Shown: one piece after another, positions 26,067-33,825 of the stretch | Numbering within the stretch: position 1 is the first letter of the stretch | Layout of the letters: each line of letters starts with the position of its first letter | Source of the DNA: Pacificispira sp040217575 | GTDB taxonomy: Bacteria > Pseudomonadota > Alphaproteobacteria > UBA8366 > Aestuariispiraceae | Assembly (NCBI GenBank): GCA_040217575.1 | Contig: JAVJPW010000008.1 | Coordinates: 124,001 to 188,000, forward strand | Direction: 5' to 3' | Length of the DNA: 64,000 nt | The notes under the pieces: model-generated | Databases searched by the model: none | Seen by the model: the letters and a program-made list of their open reading frames with translations, nothing else | Told to the model about the DNA's origin: nothing | Translations under genes and position numbers: made by a program

Positions 26067-27692
26067 TCAGGCTTCGGCCGCGCGTTCGCGCAGAACGAAT
26101 TTCTGGACCTTGCCGGTCGATGTTTTCGGAAGCGGCCCGAAGACGACATAGCGGGGGCATTTGTAATGGGCGAGGTTGTCGCGGGCGAAGGCGATGATTT
26201 CTTCCGCGGTGGCTTCCTCACCATCCTTCAAGGTGACGAAGGCGCACGGCGTTTCGCCCCATTTTTCATCCGGCTTGGCGACAACCGCGGCCTCCAGAAC
26301 CTTTGGATGCTGGTACAGCGTGTTTTCCACTTCGATGGTAGAGATATTCTCCCCGCCTGAAATGATCACGTCCTTCGACCGGTCCTTGAGTTCGATGAAC
26401 CCGTCCGGGTGCCAGACCCCCAGGTCACCTGAATGGAACCAGCCACCGGCAAAGGCCTCTTCCGTCGCGGCCTCATTCTTCAGGTAACCCCGCATGACGA
26501 TGTTGCCGCGGAAATAGACCTCACCCATCGTCTGTCCATCCCGCGGCACAGGTTCGTTGGTTTGCGGGTCGGCTACGATCAGGTCTTCCAGGACATGATA
26601 CCCGACCCCCTGGCGCGCTTTCATCCTGGACCGTTCATCCGGCGGCAATTCGCTCCATTGATCCTTCCATTCGCATACGACCGACGGGCCGTATGTTTCC
26701 GTCAGGCCATAGACATGGGTGATGTGGAACCCTTCTTCTTCCATTCGGCGAAGAACCGCCGCCGGTGGCGGCGCGGCGGCGGTCATGACCTCGACCGTGT
26801 GGGGAAGCGGCCGGCGTTCCGACGGTTTGGCATTGATCACCATACCAAGAACGATGGGCGCACCACAGAAATGAGTGACCTTCTGTTCGTCGATCGCCTG
26901 AAAGATATTGGCTGCAGTCACCTGACGCAGGCAGACGCTGGTTCCCGCAATCGCCGCCAACGTCCACGGAAAACACCAGCCGTTGCAGTGGAACATCGGC
27001 AGTGTCCAAAGATAGCGCGCACCATTGCGGATATTCCAGCTGACAACATTGCCCAGCGCGAGGAGATAGGCGCCCCGACTGTGATAGACGACGCCTTTCG
27101 GATTGCCGGTGGTGCCGCTGGTATAGTTCAGCGTCACGGCCTGCCATTCATCGTCGGGAAGGGCGAATTCGAACTCCGGGTCGCCTTCGGCGATGAACGC
27201 TTCGTATTCCATTTCGCCAAGCGCCTTGCCCGGATTGGCGGCCAGTGGATCGTCAATATCGATGACTGTGATTTCCCGACCGATTTCCGCCAGCGCCGGT
27301 TCCATGATCGCAGCATATTCCCTGTCCGTGATCAGGATCTTCGCTTCACCGTGATTCAGGATGAAGGCAATATTCGACGCGTCGAGCCTGGTGTTCAGCG
27401 CGTTCAGGACGGCACCGACCATCAGCACACCAAAATGCGCCTCATACAGTGCGGGAACGTTCGGCGCCATGACTGCAACCGTATCCCCCTTACCGATGCC
27501 GCGCTGGTGAAGGGCCGACGCAAGCTGGCGGCAACGCCGTTCCGTCTGCGCCCAGGTATAGGCCGTTTCGCCGTGAATGACGGAAAGACTGTCGGGGTGA
27601 ACATGGGCGGCGCGCCGCAGAAAACTGAGCGGCGAAAGACTGGAATAGTTTGCCTGGTTTCGGTCGAGACCGATTTCATACGCATTCGTCAT
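26067..27692 (-). CDS. AMP-forming acyl-CoA ligase (DmdB / medium-chain type)
   Basis: Activates a carboxylic acid to its CoA thioester via an acyl-AMP, 541 residues. Motifs: P-loop LNYTSGTTGNPKGVVYHS (about 185-202), TAAAPPPAAVL, HVYGLTETYGPSV, the GGWFHSGDLGVWHPDGFIEL hinge region, and the C-terminal catalytic Lys in PKTSTGKVQKFVLR. The opening (NYSSLSPLSFLRRAAHVHPD) resembles the ligase group that includes 3-methylmercaptopropionyl-CoA ligase DmdB of marine alphaproteobacteria. Without other dmd genes nearby, a general medium-chain or aromatic-acid substrate is equally possible. Upstream is the podovirus island, whose last gene ends 102 bases away. Confidence 0.88.
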   Translation of the reverse strand: MTNAYEIGLDRNQANYSSLSPLSFLRRAAHVHPDSLSVIHGETAYTWAQTERRCRQLASALHQRGIGKGDTVAVMAPNVPALYEAHFGVLMVGAVLNALNTRLDASNIAFILNHGEAKILITDREYAAIMEPALAEIGREITVIDIDDPLAANPGKALGEMEYEAFIAEGDPEFEFALPDDEWQAVTLNYTSGTTGNPKGVVYHSRGAYLLALGNVVSWNIRNGARYLWTLPMFHCNGWCFPWTLAAIAGTSVCLRQVTAANIFQAIDEQKVTHFCGAPIVLGMVINAKPSERRPLPHTVEVMTAAAPPPAAVLRRMEEEGFHITHVYGLTETYGPSVVCEWKDQWSELPPDERSRMKARQGVGYHVLEDLIVADPQTNEPVPRDGQTMGEVYFRGNIVMRGYLKNEAATEEAFAGGWFHSGDLGVWHPDGFIELKDRSKDVIISGGENISTIEVENTLYQHPKVLEAAVVAKPDEKWGETPCAFVTLKDGEEATAEEIIAFARDNLAHYKCPRYVVFGPLPKTSTGKVQKFVLRERAAEA

Positions 27693-27794
27693 GGCCGCTT
27701 ACCCCCCGGAGAAAAGCTTTCTTATGCAACTTGATCCCTACTTTATCCCAAGACCGGGAAAACCTGTCCAGAAGGGAGGCGGCCAAATTGCATT
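27693..27794 (-). promoter_or_regulatory. Junction between the phage island and the acyl-CoA ligase gene
   Basis: 102 bases between the holin-like gene and the ligase gene, both on the minus strand. The ligase promoter should lie here. I found no attL-like repeat shared with the far end of the island (37505-37988) beyond a trivial CAGAAGGGAG match, and no tRNA fragment. Confidence 0.35.
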
Positions 27795-28376
27795 CTACTG
27801 GTTTGCGGCAGGGTTATCAGATGCGGTGCCCGGTTCGCGCCGCAGGGCAAGCAGCAACTGTTCGCCAAGACCGGGTCGGTCGTCACCGGCCTCCCGCCGT
27901 TTGTCGTCCGACCGGCGATAGACATAAATACCCAGAACCGACAGACCGACCGTCCATATCGTGCCCAGGGAGGCGATCGCCGAAATGACGGTGCCGGCGC
28001 TTTCCGGGTCGGCCACCACCGCATAGGCAATGGCGCCCATCTGCGCGGCCCAGGTCAACGCCATGATATAGCCGAATGTCGGCCGCATGCGCCGGACATA
28101 GGCATCTTCGCTCTTTGCTTCGGCACGGATGGTCCGGTTTACCTGTTCCAACCATGTCCGGTCCGTTCGGGATTCAAGTTCGGACATGGCCTCTACATGG
28201 CGATTCATTTCCATCAGATCGTCGCCGCTCAACCGACCGGATTCAATTTCCGCATCCAGTTGGGAAAGCGCATCGCCGGCGGCCTGTGCGACGGAGTTTT
28301 CGGATCGGGACAACGCGCCTCCGATAGCGCGGGCCAACAGGGGAATACCAACCTGGGCCAAGAGGGCAGGAAGCAT
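27795..28376 (-). CDS. Holin of the 3-TM gene-transfer-agent type
   Basis: A 193-residue membrane protein. An N-terminal hydrophobic/amphipathic segment (LPALLAQVGIPLLARAIGGA) is followed by an acidic helical region (about 35-90). Two strong membrane helices follow (FGYIMALTWAAQMGAIAYAV and ISAIASLGTIWTVGLSVLGI). The pattern and the RRMRPTFGYIMALTWA stretch fit the 'holin of 3 TMs, for gene-transfer release' family (PF11351), known from gene transfer agents and alphaproteobacterial phages. It would form the membrane hole for lysis. It is the last gene of the island. No endolysin gene is next to it, which is unusual for a lysis cassette. Confidence 0.75.
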   Translation of the reverse strand: MLPALLAQVGIPLLARAIGGALSRSENSVAQAAGDALSQLDAEIESGRLSGDDLMEMNRHVEAMSELESRTDRTWLEQVNRTIRAEAKSEDAYVRRMRPTFGYIMALTWAAQMGAIAYAVVADPESAGTVISAIASLGTIWTVGLSVLGIYVYRRSDDKRREAGDDRPGLGEQLLLALRREPGTASDNPAANQ

Positions 28377-28433
28377 GGTCTTATTCTCCTAATCGTCGAG
28401 ATGGGCCGAAGGCACGCAAGACGCGTGTGGGGG

Positions 28434-28742
28434 TCAGCGGCCCGGGTCGGCACTCTGTGCCCGGCGGTCCAATTTGGATTCGATGCGCAAAAGATGATCG
28501 GTCAATCGGTGTTCAAGGTCCTTGAGCTGGGCGGTCGACGCATAGCTCTTGGCCACTTCCAGTTTGTAGGCGCCCAGGGCCTCCCGTGCGCGCGCGACCG
28601 CTGTTTCGATCCTTTGGCGATGCTGATCCAATGCAACATCCTGATCGCGCCGGGTTCGCCACAACAGCCACCAGAGGCTGGTTATCAGCGGAACTTCACC
28701 GACCGCAATCCACCAAAGCAGGTCTTGAGACGCCTCTGGCAT
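28434..28742 (-). CDS. Small phage membrane protein with coiled coil (possible lysis accessory)
   Basis: A 102-residue protein with one N-terminal membrane helix (LLWWIAVGEVPLITSLWWLL, about 8-27). A charged, heptad-like helix follows (about 38-95, ALDQHRQRIETAVARAREAL and LEHRLTDHLLRIESKLDRR). One membrane helix plus a coiled coil resembles an inner-membrane spanin, but no partner lipoprotein frame is evident. It sits between the terminase and the holin gene, 57 bases before the latter. I do not recognise a named family with confidence. Confidence 0.6.
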   Translation of the reverse strand: MPEASQDLLWWIAVGEVPLITSLWWLLWRTRRDQDVALDQHRQRIETAVARAREALGAYKLEVAKSYASTAQLKDLEHRLTDHLLRIESKLDRRAQSADPGR

Positions 28743-28778
28743 CGGAAGCTTCCTTTCCTATGGATTTAAAATTTGTGG

Positions 28779-30260
28779 TCAGACAGAGAACTCGCTGGGT
28801 GCAAGGACGGTATGGTCATGCCCGCGCCAGTTTTTCCTGTTTTCGACCGGGCCGTGCCGCGGAAGGCGGACAGGCTCCATCAGCAAGCACCCGGCGACGG
28901 CATCGAGGCCATCATCGCGGGCAGCGGTTCCATCGGGTCGCCATTCCCGCATCTCTGCCGGAAAAGCCGTATCCCAAACCGATGTGTGACATAGGATCTG
29001 CGACGCCGCGAGACTGGCATCGAACGCTTCCAGTATTCTGGTTTCCTTCGACTTTGACGAATGATGTTCGCGGACTGCGCAGGCTACGCCGCAGGCGGCC
29101 ATTTCCGACCGAAGCAACCCCGGCAGAAAGCGGCCAATGCCATTCGTTTCAATCGTGACGCTGGGCAGGAAGTTTCGGCGGGCAAACCGCACGACAGCGC
29201 GGCACTGCTGTCGGGCCTCGTCCATCGCAAGACCCGGGTCCGTTTCCAGATATAGGACACGATGAAGCCGATAAAGCCCGTCATCACCGGTAAAGACACA
29301 GGCAACCACGGAAGCATCGCCGGCCCCCTTTGCCCCATATGCGGGGTCCCACCAGGCGGATGCGGACCGCATTCGTATATCATCCAGCATCAGGATCGCC
29401 TCGCCATTGCGTTCCAACAGTTCGAGCCGGGCGTCGTAGAGACGCATTCGACCGGGATCCAGCCGAATATCACCGGACGCCACCGGCTTCAGCATCATCT
29501 GACTTTGGAATTTCGCATCCCCATGACGCCGACGGATGCTTTCCACAGCTTCTCTATCGTATCGTTCCGGCCAGGACGACGACCCGTCCGCCTTCAGGAT
29601 CGGCATTTCAAAGCGGAGAAAACCCGCCAGAAACGCCTGAGTTTCGCCCAGTTCCGGCTGCGCCCTTTCCGCATAGATGGTATGGTAAGTGTGGGGTGTC
29701 CCCACATAAATCTGCGTGCCGCCGGGCACCAGAATGTAGTCCGCTTCGGCCAGACGTTCCCTCAGATCCGACCGCTTCGGTGCGGTGTCGCACGTGTTCG
29801 GCACCTCCACATCGTCGAAGACAATGACGTCCGCTCGGCTGCCGGTGAGGTTGGCGCTGATACCGCGCGCCATCATCGACGGGTCGCGCAGTTCCAGATC
29901 TCGATCGATGGTAAACCTGTCGGCGGCCCATTGATCCGACCGTTCCGGCTTCAGGCCATGGGTCAGTGGATGTCGTTCCAGCACACGCTTGACGTTTCGA
30001 ACCATACGCGTGGCCAGGTCCTGTTCCGCTGCCAGAACAAGTATCCGCAAGTTGCGGTTCCGACCCAGCAGCCACGCACAGAAAAGCCCCACAAGGGTCG
30101 ACTTTCCGGCGGCCCGAAACGCCATCAGAAGAAGACGGGTATCGCCACCGGACCAACGCGCGTTCAACCATCGGCAAATTCGACGATGCGCCAGCGGCGT
30201 TTCAACGCCTTGATGCCGGTTCCAGATCCAGACGAATTCAAGAAATGTGCATTTCTCCAT
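28779..30260 (-). CDS. Phage terminase large subunit (T7 gp19-like)
   Basis: The DNA-packaging motor ATPase/nuclease, 493 residues. Walker A is AFRAAGKSTLVGLF with Lys53, Walker B is VIVFDDVEVPNTC (about 145-157). The C-terminal nuclease domain has its first Asp in WWDPAYGAKGAGDAS (about 303-317), a later acidic position in VTIETNGIGRFLPG and a final DDGLDAVAG (about 455). All catalytic positions expected for the family are present, so the protein looks functional. It follows the small-terminase candidate by 3 bases. Packaging requires a portal, and none is encoded here. Confidence 0.88.
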   Translation of the reverse strand: MEKCTFLEFVWIWNRHQGVETPLAHRRICRWLNARWSGGDTRLLLMAFRAAGKSTLVGLFCAWLLGRNRNLRILVLAAEQDLATRMVRNVKRVLERHPLTHGLKPERSDQWAADRFTIDRDLELRDPSMMARGISANLTGSRADVIVFDDVEVPNTCDTAPKRSDLRERLAEADYILVPGGTQIYVGTPHTYHTIYAERAQPELGETQAFLAGFLRFEMPILKADGSSSWPERYDREAVESIRRRHGDAKFQSQMMLKPVASGDIRLDPGRMRLYDARLELLERNGEAILMLDDIRMRSASAWWDPAYGAKGAGDASVVACVFTGDDGLYRLHRVLYLETDPGLAMDEARQQCRAVVRFARRNFLPSVTIETNGIGRFLPGLLRSEMAACGVACAVREHHSSKSKETRILEAFDASLAASQILCHTSVWDTAFPAEMREWRPDGTAARDDGLDAVAGCLLMEPVRLPRHGPVENRKNWRGHDHTVLAPSEFSV

Positions 30261-30263
30261 CTT

Positions 30264-30608
30264 CTATGGGTCCTCTTCGGCGGACGAAGCATCCGCAGCA
30301 AGAGCCAGGCGCGCCGCTGACAAATAGGCTTCGACCTCTCCCTTTTTCCCTTGGTCGGCGACTTGTTCCTTCTCCAGGGCGGTTTCCGCCAGCTTGATAA
30401 TCTGTTCGATATGGGCGAGCGCCGCCTTCGCGCCGGTGTGAGTTGCAACAAAACTCTTCGGGTCGTCGGATTGCCCGGTTAGCGCAATACGTTGATAGGC
30501 GGCAATTGCCGCATCCAGCATTTCCGGCAGCCGCCTGATGAGTTCCTTGCGCAGTTGCTGTGCCTGCGTCCGGCGACGTGCCGGGCCAGATTTCGGTCTT
30601 GGTGCCAT
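30264..30608 (-). CDS. Candidate phage terminase small subunit
   Basis: A 114-residue, basic-then-acidic helical protein. The N-terminus (PRPKSGPARRRTQAQQLRKE) is suited to DNA contact. Central helices (LIRRLPEMLDAAIAAYQRIA) and AALAHIEQIIKLAETALEKE could oligomerise. Position immediately before the large terminase, with 3 bases between them, is the main argument, since small terminases diverge beyond recognition. It starts a new transcription block, just downstream of a strong terminator. Confidence 0.6.
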   Translation of the reverse strand: MAPRPKSGPARRRTQAQQLRKELIRRLPEMLDAAIAAYQRIALTGQSDDPKSFVATHTGAKAALAHIEQIIKLAETALEKEQVADQGKKGEVEAYLSAARLALAADASSAEEDP

Positions 30609-30849
30609 GTGGTTGTCTGTCCTGTTTTCGGCCTGCGCGGCGGCAGGAAAAACCCCGCCGGCAGGCCGGCGGGGTCAGAAGAACGATGTTAGGTTGGGGA
30701 GGCCGGGGCTAAAACAAGCGCTGCTCCCAATCCGGCCAATGTCCGTCGTATTCAGGGCCGTTTCGACAACTACCCCGAATATGTTTGGGTGTTTTCACGC
30801 AGGCCGCCGAATATCCGTGTACGGAATTGCAATTTCCCTGCCCTGCCGG
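30609..30849 (-). promoter_or_regulatory. Gap between fibre gene and terminase block
   Basis: 241 bases without a gene. It holds the intrinsic terminator at 30648-30674, about 175 bases after the fibre stop, with the start of the terminase block 40 bases beyond it. Expression of the terminase block must come from readthrough or a promoter in this short interval. No sigma-70 boxes stand out. Confidence 0.5.
30648..30674 (-). terminator. Intrinsic terminator after the tail-fibre gene
   Basis: A perfect 10-base inverted repeat (CCCCGCCGGC/GCCGGCGGGG, minimal 2-base spacer) followed on the minus strand by five T. It separates the tail operon from the terminase-holin block. Confidence 0.85.
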
Positions 30850-33324
30850 TTACAGCGACAAGGGCTGGTCGGCTTGAAGCGCCCATCGATGCAAACGAAC
30901 TTCCTTTTCATTGGTGACCTCAAGTTTCACGACGCAATCTGTGCCCGTCCCCATGCTCTCAATATTGGCCGAACCGGAATAGATACATCGCGGGGAACCG
31001 GAAAATGAAGCCGGCGTCAGGGTCACCGCCGTCCAGGTCGCACCGCCATCACGGCTTACCGAAGCGGAAAAGTCGGTATTTTCTTCCGCGTCACCGACCT
31101 TCTCAAGGTCAATGATTGCACGAAGCTCGGTCGGGTCGGCGGATGCGGTGACGGGATTGCTGACTAGGGTCATATCCAATCCGATGGCGTGATCCTGCTC
31201 TATCCAGAAGCACCAGTCCGAACCGGGGTCGTTTGTTCCGGCCGTACGCATTGCGCCATCCGGATATCCGCCGGCATCATCATACTTGACCCGGAACGTC
31301 GTTTCCGGATCAGCCACCAACCAGTATTTCGTCGCAGGCGTCGGCGTGAACGGAATGTCAAAGGTGAAAAGACAGGTGGCGGCCGCACTGTTCATGTCTC
31401 TGCTGATGTCTACCGTACAGGCCGCGAGGGCCCCCGCGGCAATGTCCGGTGCATCACCATTGTCGCCGAAGATGGCGAAGACGACTTCATTTGATGTTCC
31501 GAGCCCGGTCCCGTCGTAAAGTGCAAGCCCGCCGCCGATAATTCTGTTTCCGGTAGACACTTCGAAGGATTGTGCATAGTCACCCGCCGAGGAAGAACCG
31601 ACAATCTGTGTGTAATGACCGGATGTCCAATCTTCGTTGAAAAAGACGTCCCCGCTCGTGACAGGAAACACACCGCATTTGACCGAGGACAGATACACAT
31701 ACGATCCGCCGGCCCCACTCTCCGCGCTGATCCCAATTCGCGTTTCACCGTCGCTGCCAGTCGAATCGGTCTCGTAATCCTGTTCGGACTGATCGACGAT
31801 CTTTTCACCATCGAGCCAGACCTTGATGTCAGAAATGCAATTGCTGCTGTCCAATCGCTGCCAGATGGTCAGGACATACCAGACATCGTCAACAAAGGTC
31901 CCGGCATCACTCAGGAAATGGTATGTGTTTACGCCCCCTCCACGGTTCTTGACCAGGCGTCCGTTGCCGTCGATCGACAGCAAGGACCGCCGCCCCGAAT
32001 CGTGTGTCGTGTATATCTGCAATGCCGGATAGACTGCGGTGCCACCATCGGCAAACGCTCCCAGCGCCGCAATGTCGGAGAACCGTAATTCCATCGAGAC
32101 CAAACTCTCCGAGCCCCAATGGCCTATATCCTTGTAGATATGAGCATAGCTGTTGGCTTGCGGGCTGGTGGAAACCAGGGAAATGCACGATTTCCCACCA
32201 ACAGATCCTGCGGAGGCATCAACGTCACCGGTGTTGTTTTCGCTGATAGTCCAGCCATTGAGAGCCCCGCTACCGTCGAATGCCGTATCGTCCACCCCGG
32301 CGTCACACGCAACAATCGCGGCGCTTCTGTTGGTGATATAGCCCGGAATAGACTTATGGGTGACGTTGGACGAGTTAGCGTTGTCCAATCCGGTTGTGTC
32401 GGAAAAGACATCGAGATACGTATTAATCAAAGCTTTCGGCCCAAGCCCGTCGATGCGTGCCAATTCCCATGCCGTTACAAGGGCAAGGTCAGCGGTATTG
32501 GCCAGCGCGGTCACATTTGTACTGATCGTGTCCAGCAGATTTCCGTCCGCATCCGGATCCCGGCCATTTATGGTCTCCACATTCGTAATTGACTGGGCTC
32601 CCATGTCGAGCGGCCCGGTCATTGAGGCCGATCCGTCCCGGGCGAGATATATATCGGCCGTCGCAATCGCCTCCGTCCATCCAGACCCGGTATAGGCCAT
32701 CAGGCTTTCAAGGCCTGTGTCGAAATAGAAGTCCCCCGCCTGTAACGGTGAACCGTCAATCCGGGTGATGGGTTGGTTCTCCAAATTACCGGTTCCCAGA
32801 TAGATCAGTGCGAAACTGGATATGTTGCCGCTGATCTTTGCGTTCACCGTTTCCGGTCTCCCGTCCAGGTCAAAACTCAGCAACATGCCGGCGCGATCTT
32901 TGACAGTCGGCAAGACCAGTTCAATATCCGTGTCGTATGGCTGGCGATGTATTGAATCGCCGACCAACGCCTCTGTTTGCTGCAACAGCAACGCCGTCCG
33001 ATCCAGTTCATCGTTCAGGACCGCAGCCCGAAGGTCCGCTCCCGGCGTGAAATCTGTGGTACGCTGAAAGGGCATATCGCGCCACATCGTCACACGGGCG
33101 CCATCAGCGGGTATGACGGACAGTTGAACAGATCCTCCGGTAGGTTCTCCTACACCGGAAACGGTGTAGTCGGTGCTGTCCAAAACTGTAGCATTCACGG
33201 CAACCTTGAGGTCACTCGCAGCAAGAACCGGAAAGTCGAAATCAAATGTATCTGTGGCGTTCTCACCCGCGCCTTGCAGAACCTGAACGCGCGGGCGGAT
33301 GTCATTGATCAGAATGTCGGGCAT
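30850..33324 (-). CDS. Phage tail fibre protein with T7-type N-terminal domain and lectin-like domain
   Basis: An 824-residue receptor-binding protein. Residues 1-130 match the T7 gp17 N-terminal anchoring domain: QVLQGAGENATDTFDFDFPV, YTVSGVGEPTGGSVQLSVIP, VTMWRDMPFQRTTDF and LRAAVLNDELDRTALLLQQ. The middle part has a fibre-like GPLDMGAQSITNVETINGRD. Residues of about 385-550 look like a LamG/concanavalin-like beta-sandwich (VSMELRFSDIAALGAF, DVWYVLTIWQRLDSS, DIKVWLDGEKIVDQ), suited to glycan binding. Another beta-rich part follows. ATG at 33324 (MPDILINDIR) is chosen for its GGAG ribosome site; a TTG 12 bases upstream is weaker. The gene is more A+T-rich than its chromosomal neighbours. Confidence 0.8.
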   Translation of the reverse strand: MPDILINDIRPRVQVLQGAGENATDTFDFDFPVLAASDLKVAVNATVLDSTDYTVSGVGEPTGGSVQLSVIPADGARVTMWRDMPFQRTTDFTPGADLRAAVLNDELDRTALLLQQTEALVGDSIHRQPYDTDIELVLPTVKDRAGMLLSFDLDGRPETVNAKISGNISSFALIYLGTGNLENQPITRIDGSPLQAGDFYFDTGLESLMAYTGSGWTEAIATADIYLARDGSASMTGPLDMGAQSITNVETINGRDPDADGNLLDTISTNVTALANTADLALVTAWELARIDGLGPKALINTYLDVFSDTTGLDNANSSNVTHKSIPGYITNRSAAIVACDAGVDDTAFDGSGALNGWTISENNTGDVDASAGSVGGKSCISLVSTSPQANSYAHIYKDIGHWGSESLVSMELRFSDIAALGAFADGGTAVYPALQIYTTHDSGRRSLLSIDGNGRLVKNRGGGVNTYHFLSDAGTFVDDVWYVLTIWQRLDSSNCISDIKVWLDGEKIVDQSEQDYETDSTGSDGETRIGISAESGAGGSYVYLSSVKCGVFPVTSGDVFFNEDWTSGHYTQIVGSSSAGDYAQSFEVSTGNRIIGGGLALYDGTGLGTSNEVVFAIFGDNGDAPDIAAGALAACTVDISRDMNSAAATCLFTFDIPFTPTPATKYWLVADPETTFRVKYDDAGGYPDGAMRTAGTNDPGSDWCFWIEQDHAIGLDMTLVSNPVTASADPTELRAIIDLEKVGDAEENTDFSASVSRDGGATWTAVTLTPASFSGSPRCIYSGSANIESMGTGTDCVVKLEVTNEKEVRLHRWALQADQPLSL

Positions 33325-33373
33325 GGCTAACTCCAAAGACGGATTGTTATGGTTTCAGGGTTCTTGGGCGTCG

Positions 33374-33802
33374 TCAGGGACCCGGCTCTTCTTGCGGTTC
33401 GGACTCTTCGATCACAGACCCAAGCGTGACCAGCGACTGTCCGATTTCCAGGATTGAGCCGAATGGATCGTCATCCGAAAGCAAACTTCCGGCCTGTGGC
33501 GATGCGTTGAACAAGGAACGGCCTTCGGCCAGTTGTTCGTCGAACTTCTTGTTGAGCCCCCGAAGAACAGCGGCACCGGAACCATCCCCAACCCCGGCCC
33601 CCGAGGCACCGAGCCGCGCCCGTGCAGACGCTTCCGCCGAACGCCGTTCGCGCTCCAGTCTGCGTTCCTCGATCTGTTGCCGCAAAGTAGCGTGGCGCTG
33701 CTGCTGGGCGGCGTGGGCTGCCTGTTTCCTTCGCTGGCGGTTAGATTGCTGTATGCCGTGAAGTGTCGAAGCGACCGCCATGATCGCCTGTATCTCTGCC
33801 AT
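33374..33802 (-). CDS. Internal virion protein-like phage protein (T7 gp14-like position)
   Basis: A 142-residue helical protein. The N-terminus MAEIQAIMAVASTLHGIQ is hydrophobic/amphipathic. A long, very charged helix (about 20-65, rich in Q, R and E) follows, then a Gly/Ala segment (GASGAGVGDGSGAAVLRGL). Such small proteins with an amphipathic start and coiled coil lie after the tail-tube gene in podoviruses and are ejected or line the core. An upstream start at 33829 overlaps the previous stop (ATGA). ATG at 33802 has a clear GGAGA site and is preferred. No larger internal core proteins (gp15, gp16) are encoded. Confidence 0.6.
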   Translation of the reverse strand: MAEIQAIMAVASTLHGIQQSNRQRRKQAAHAAQQQRHATLRQQIEERRLERERRSAEASARARLGASGAGVGDGSGAAVLRGLNKKFDEQLAEGRSLFNASPQAGSLLSDDDPFGSILEIGQSLVTLGSVIEESEPQEEPGP

Positions 33803-33825
33803 CGTGATTCTCCATTGCGTGTCAT

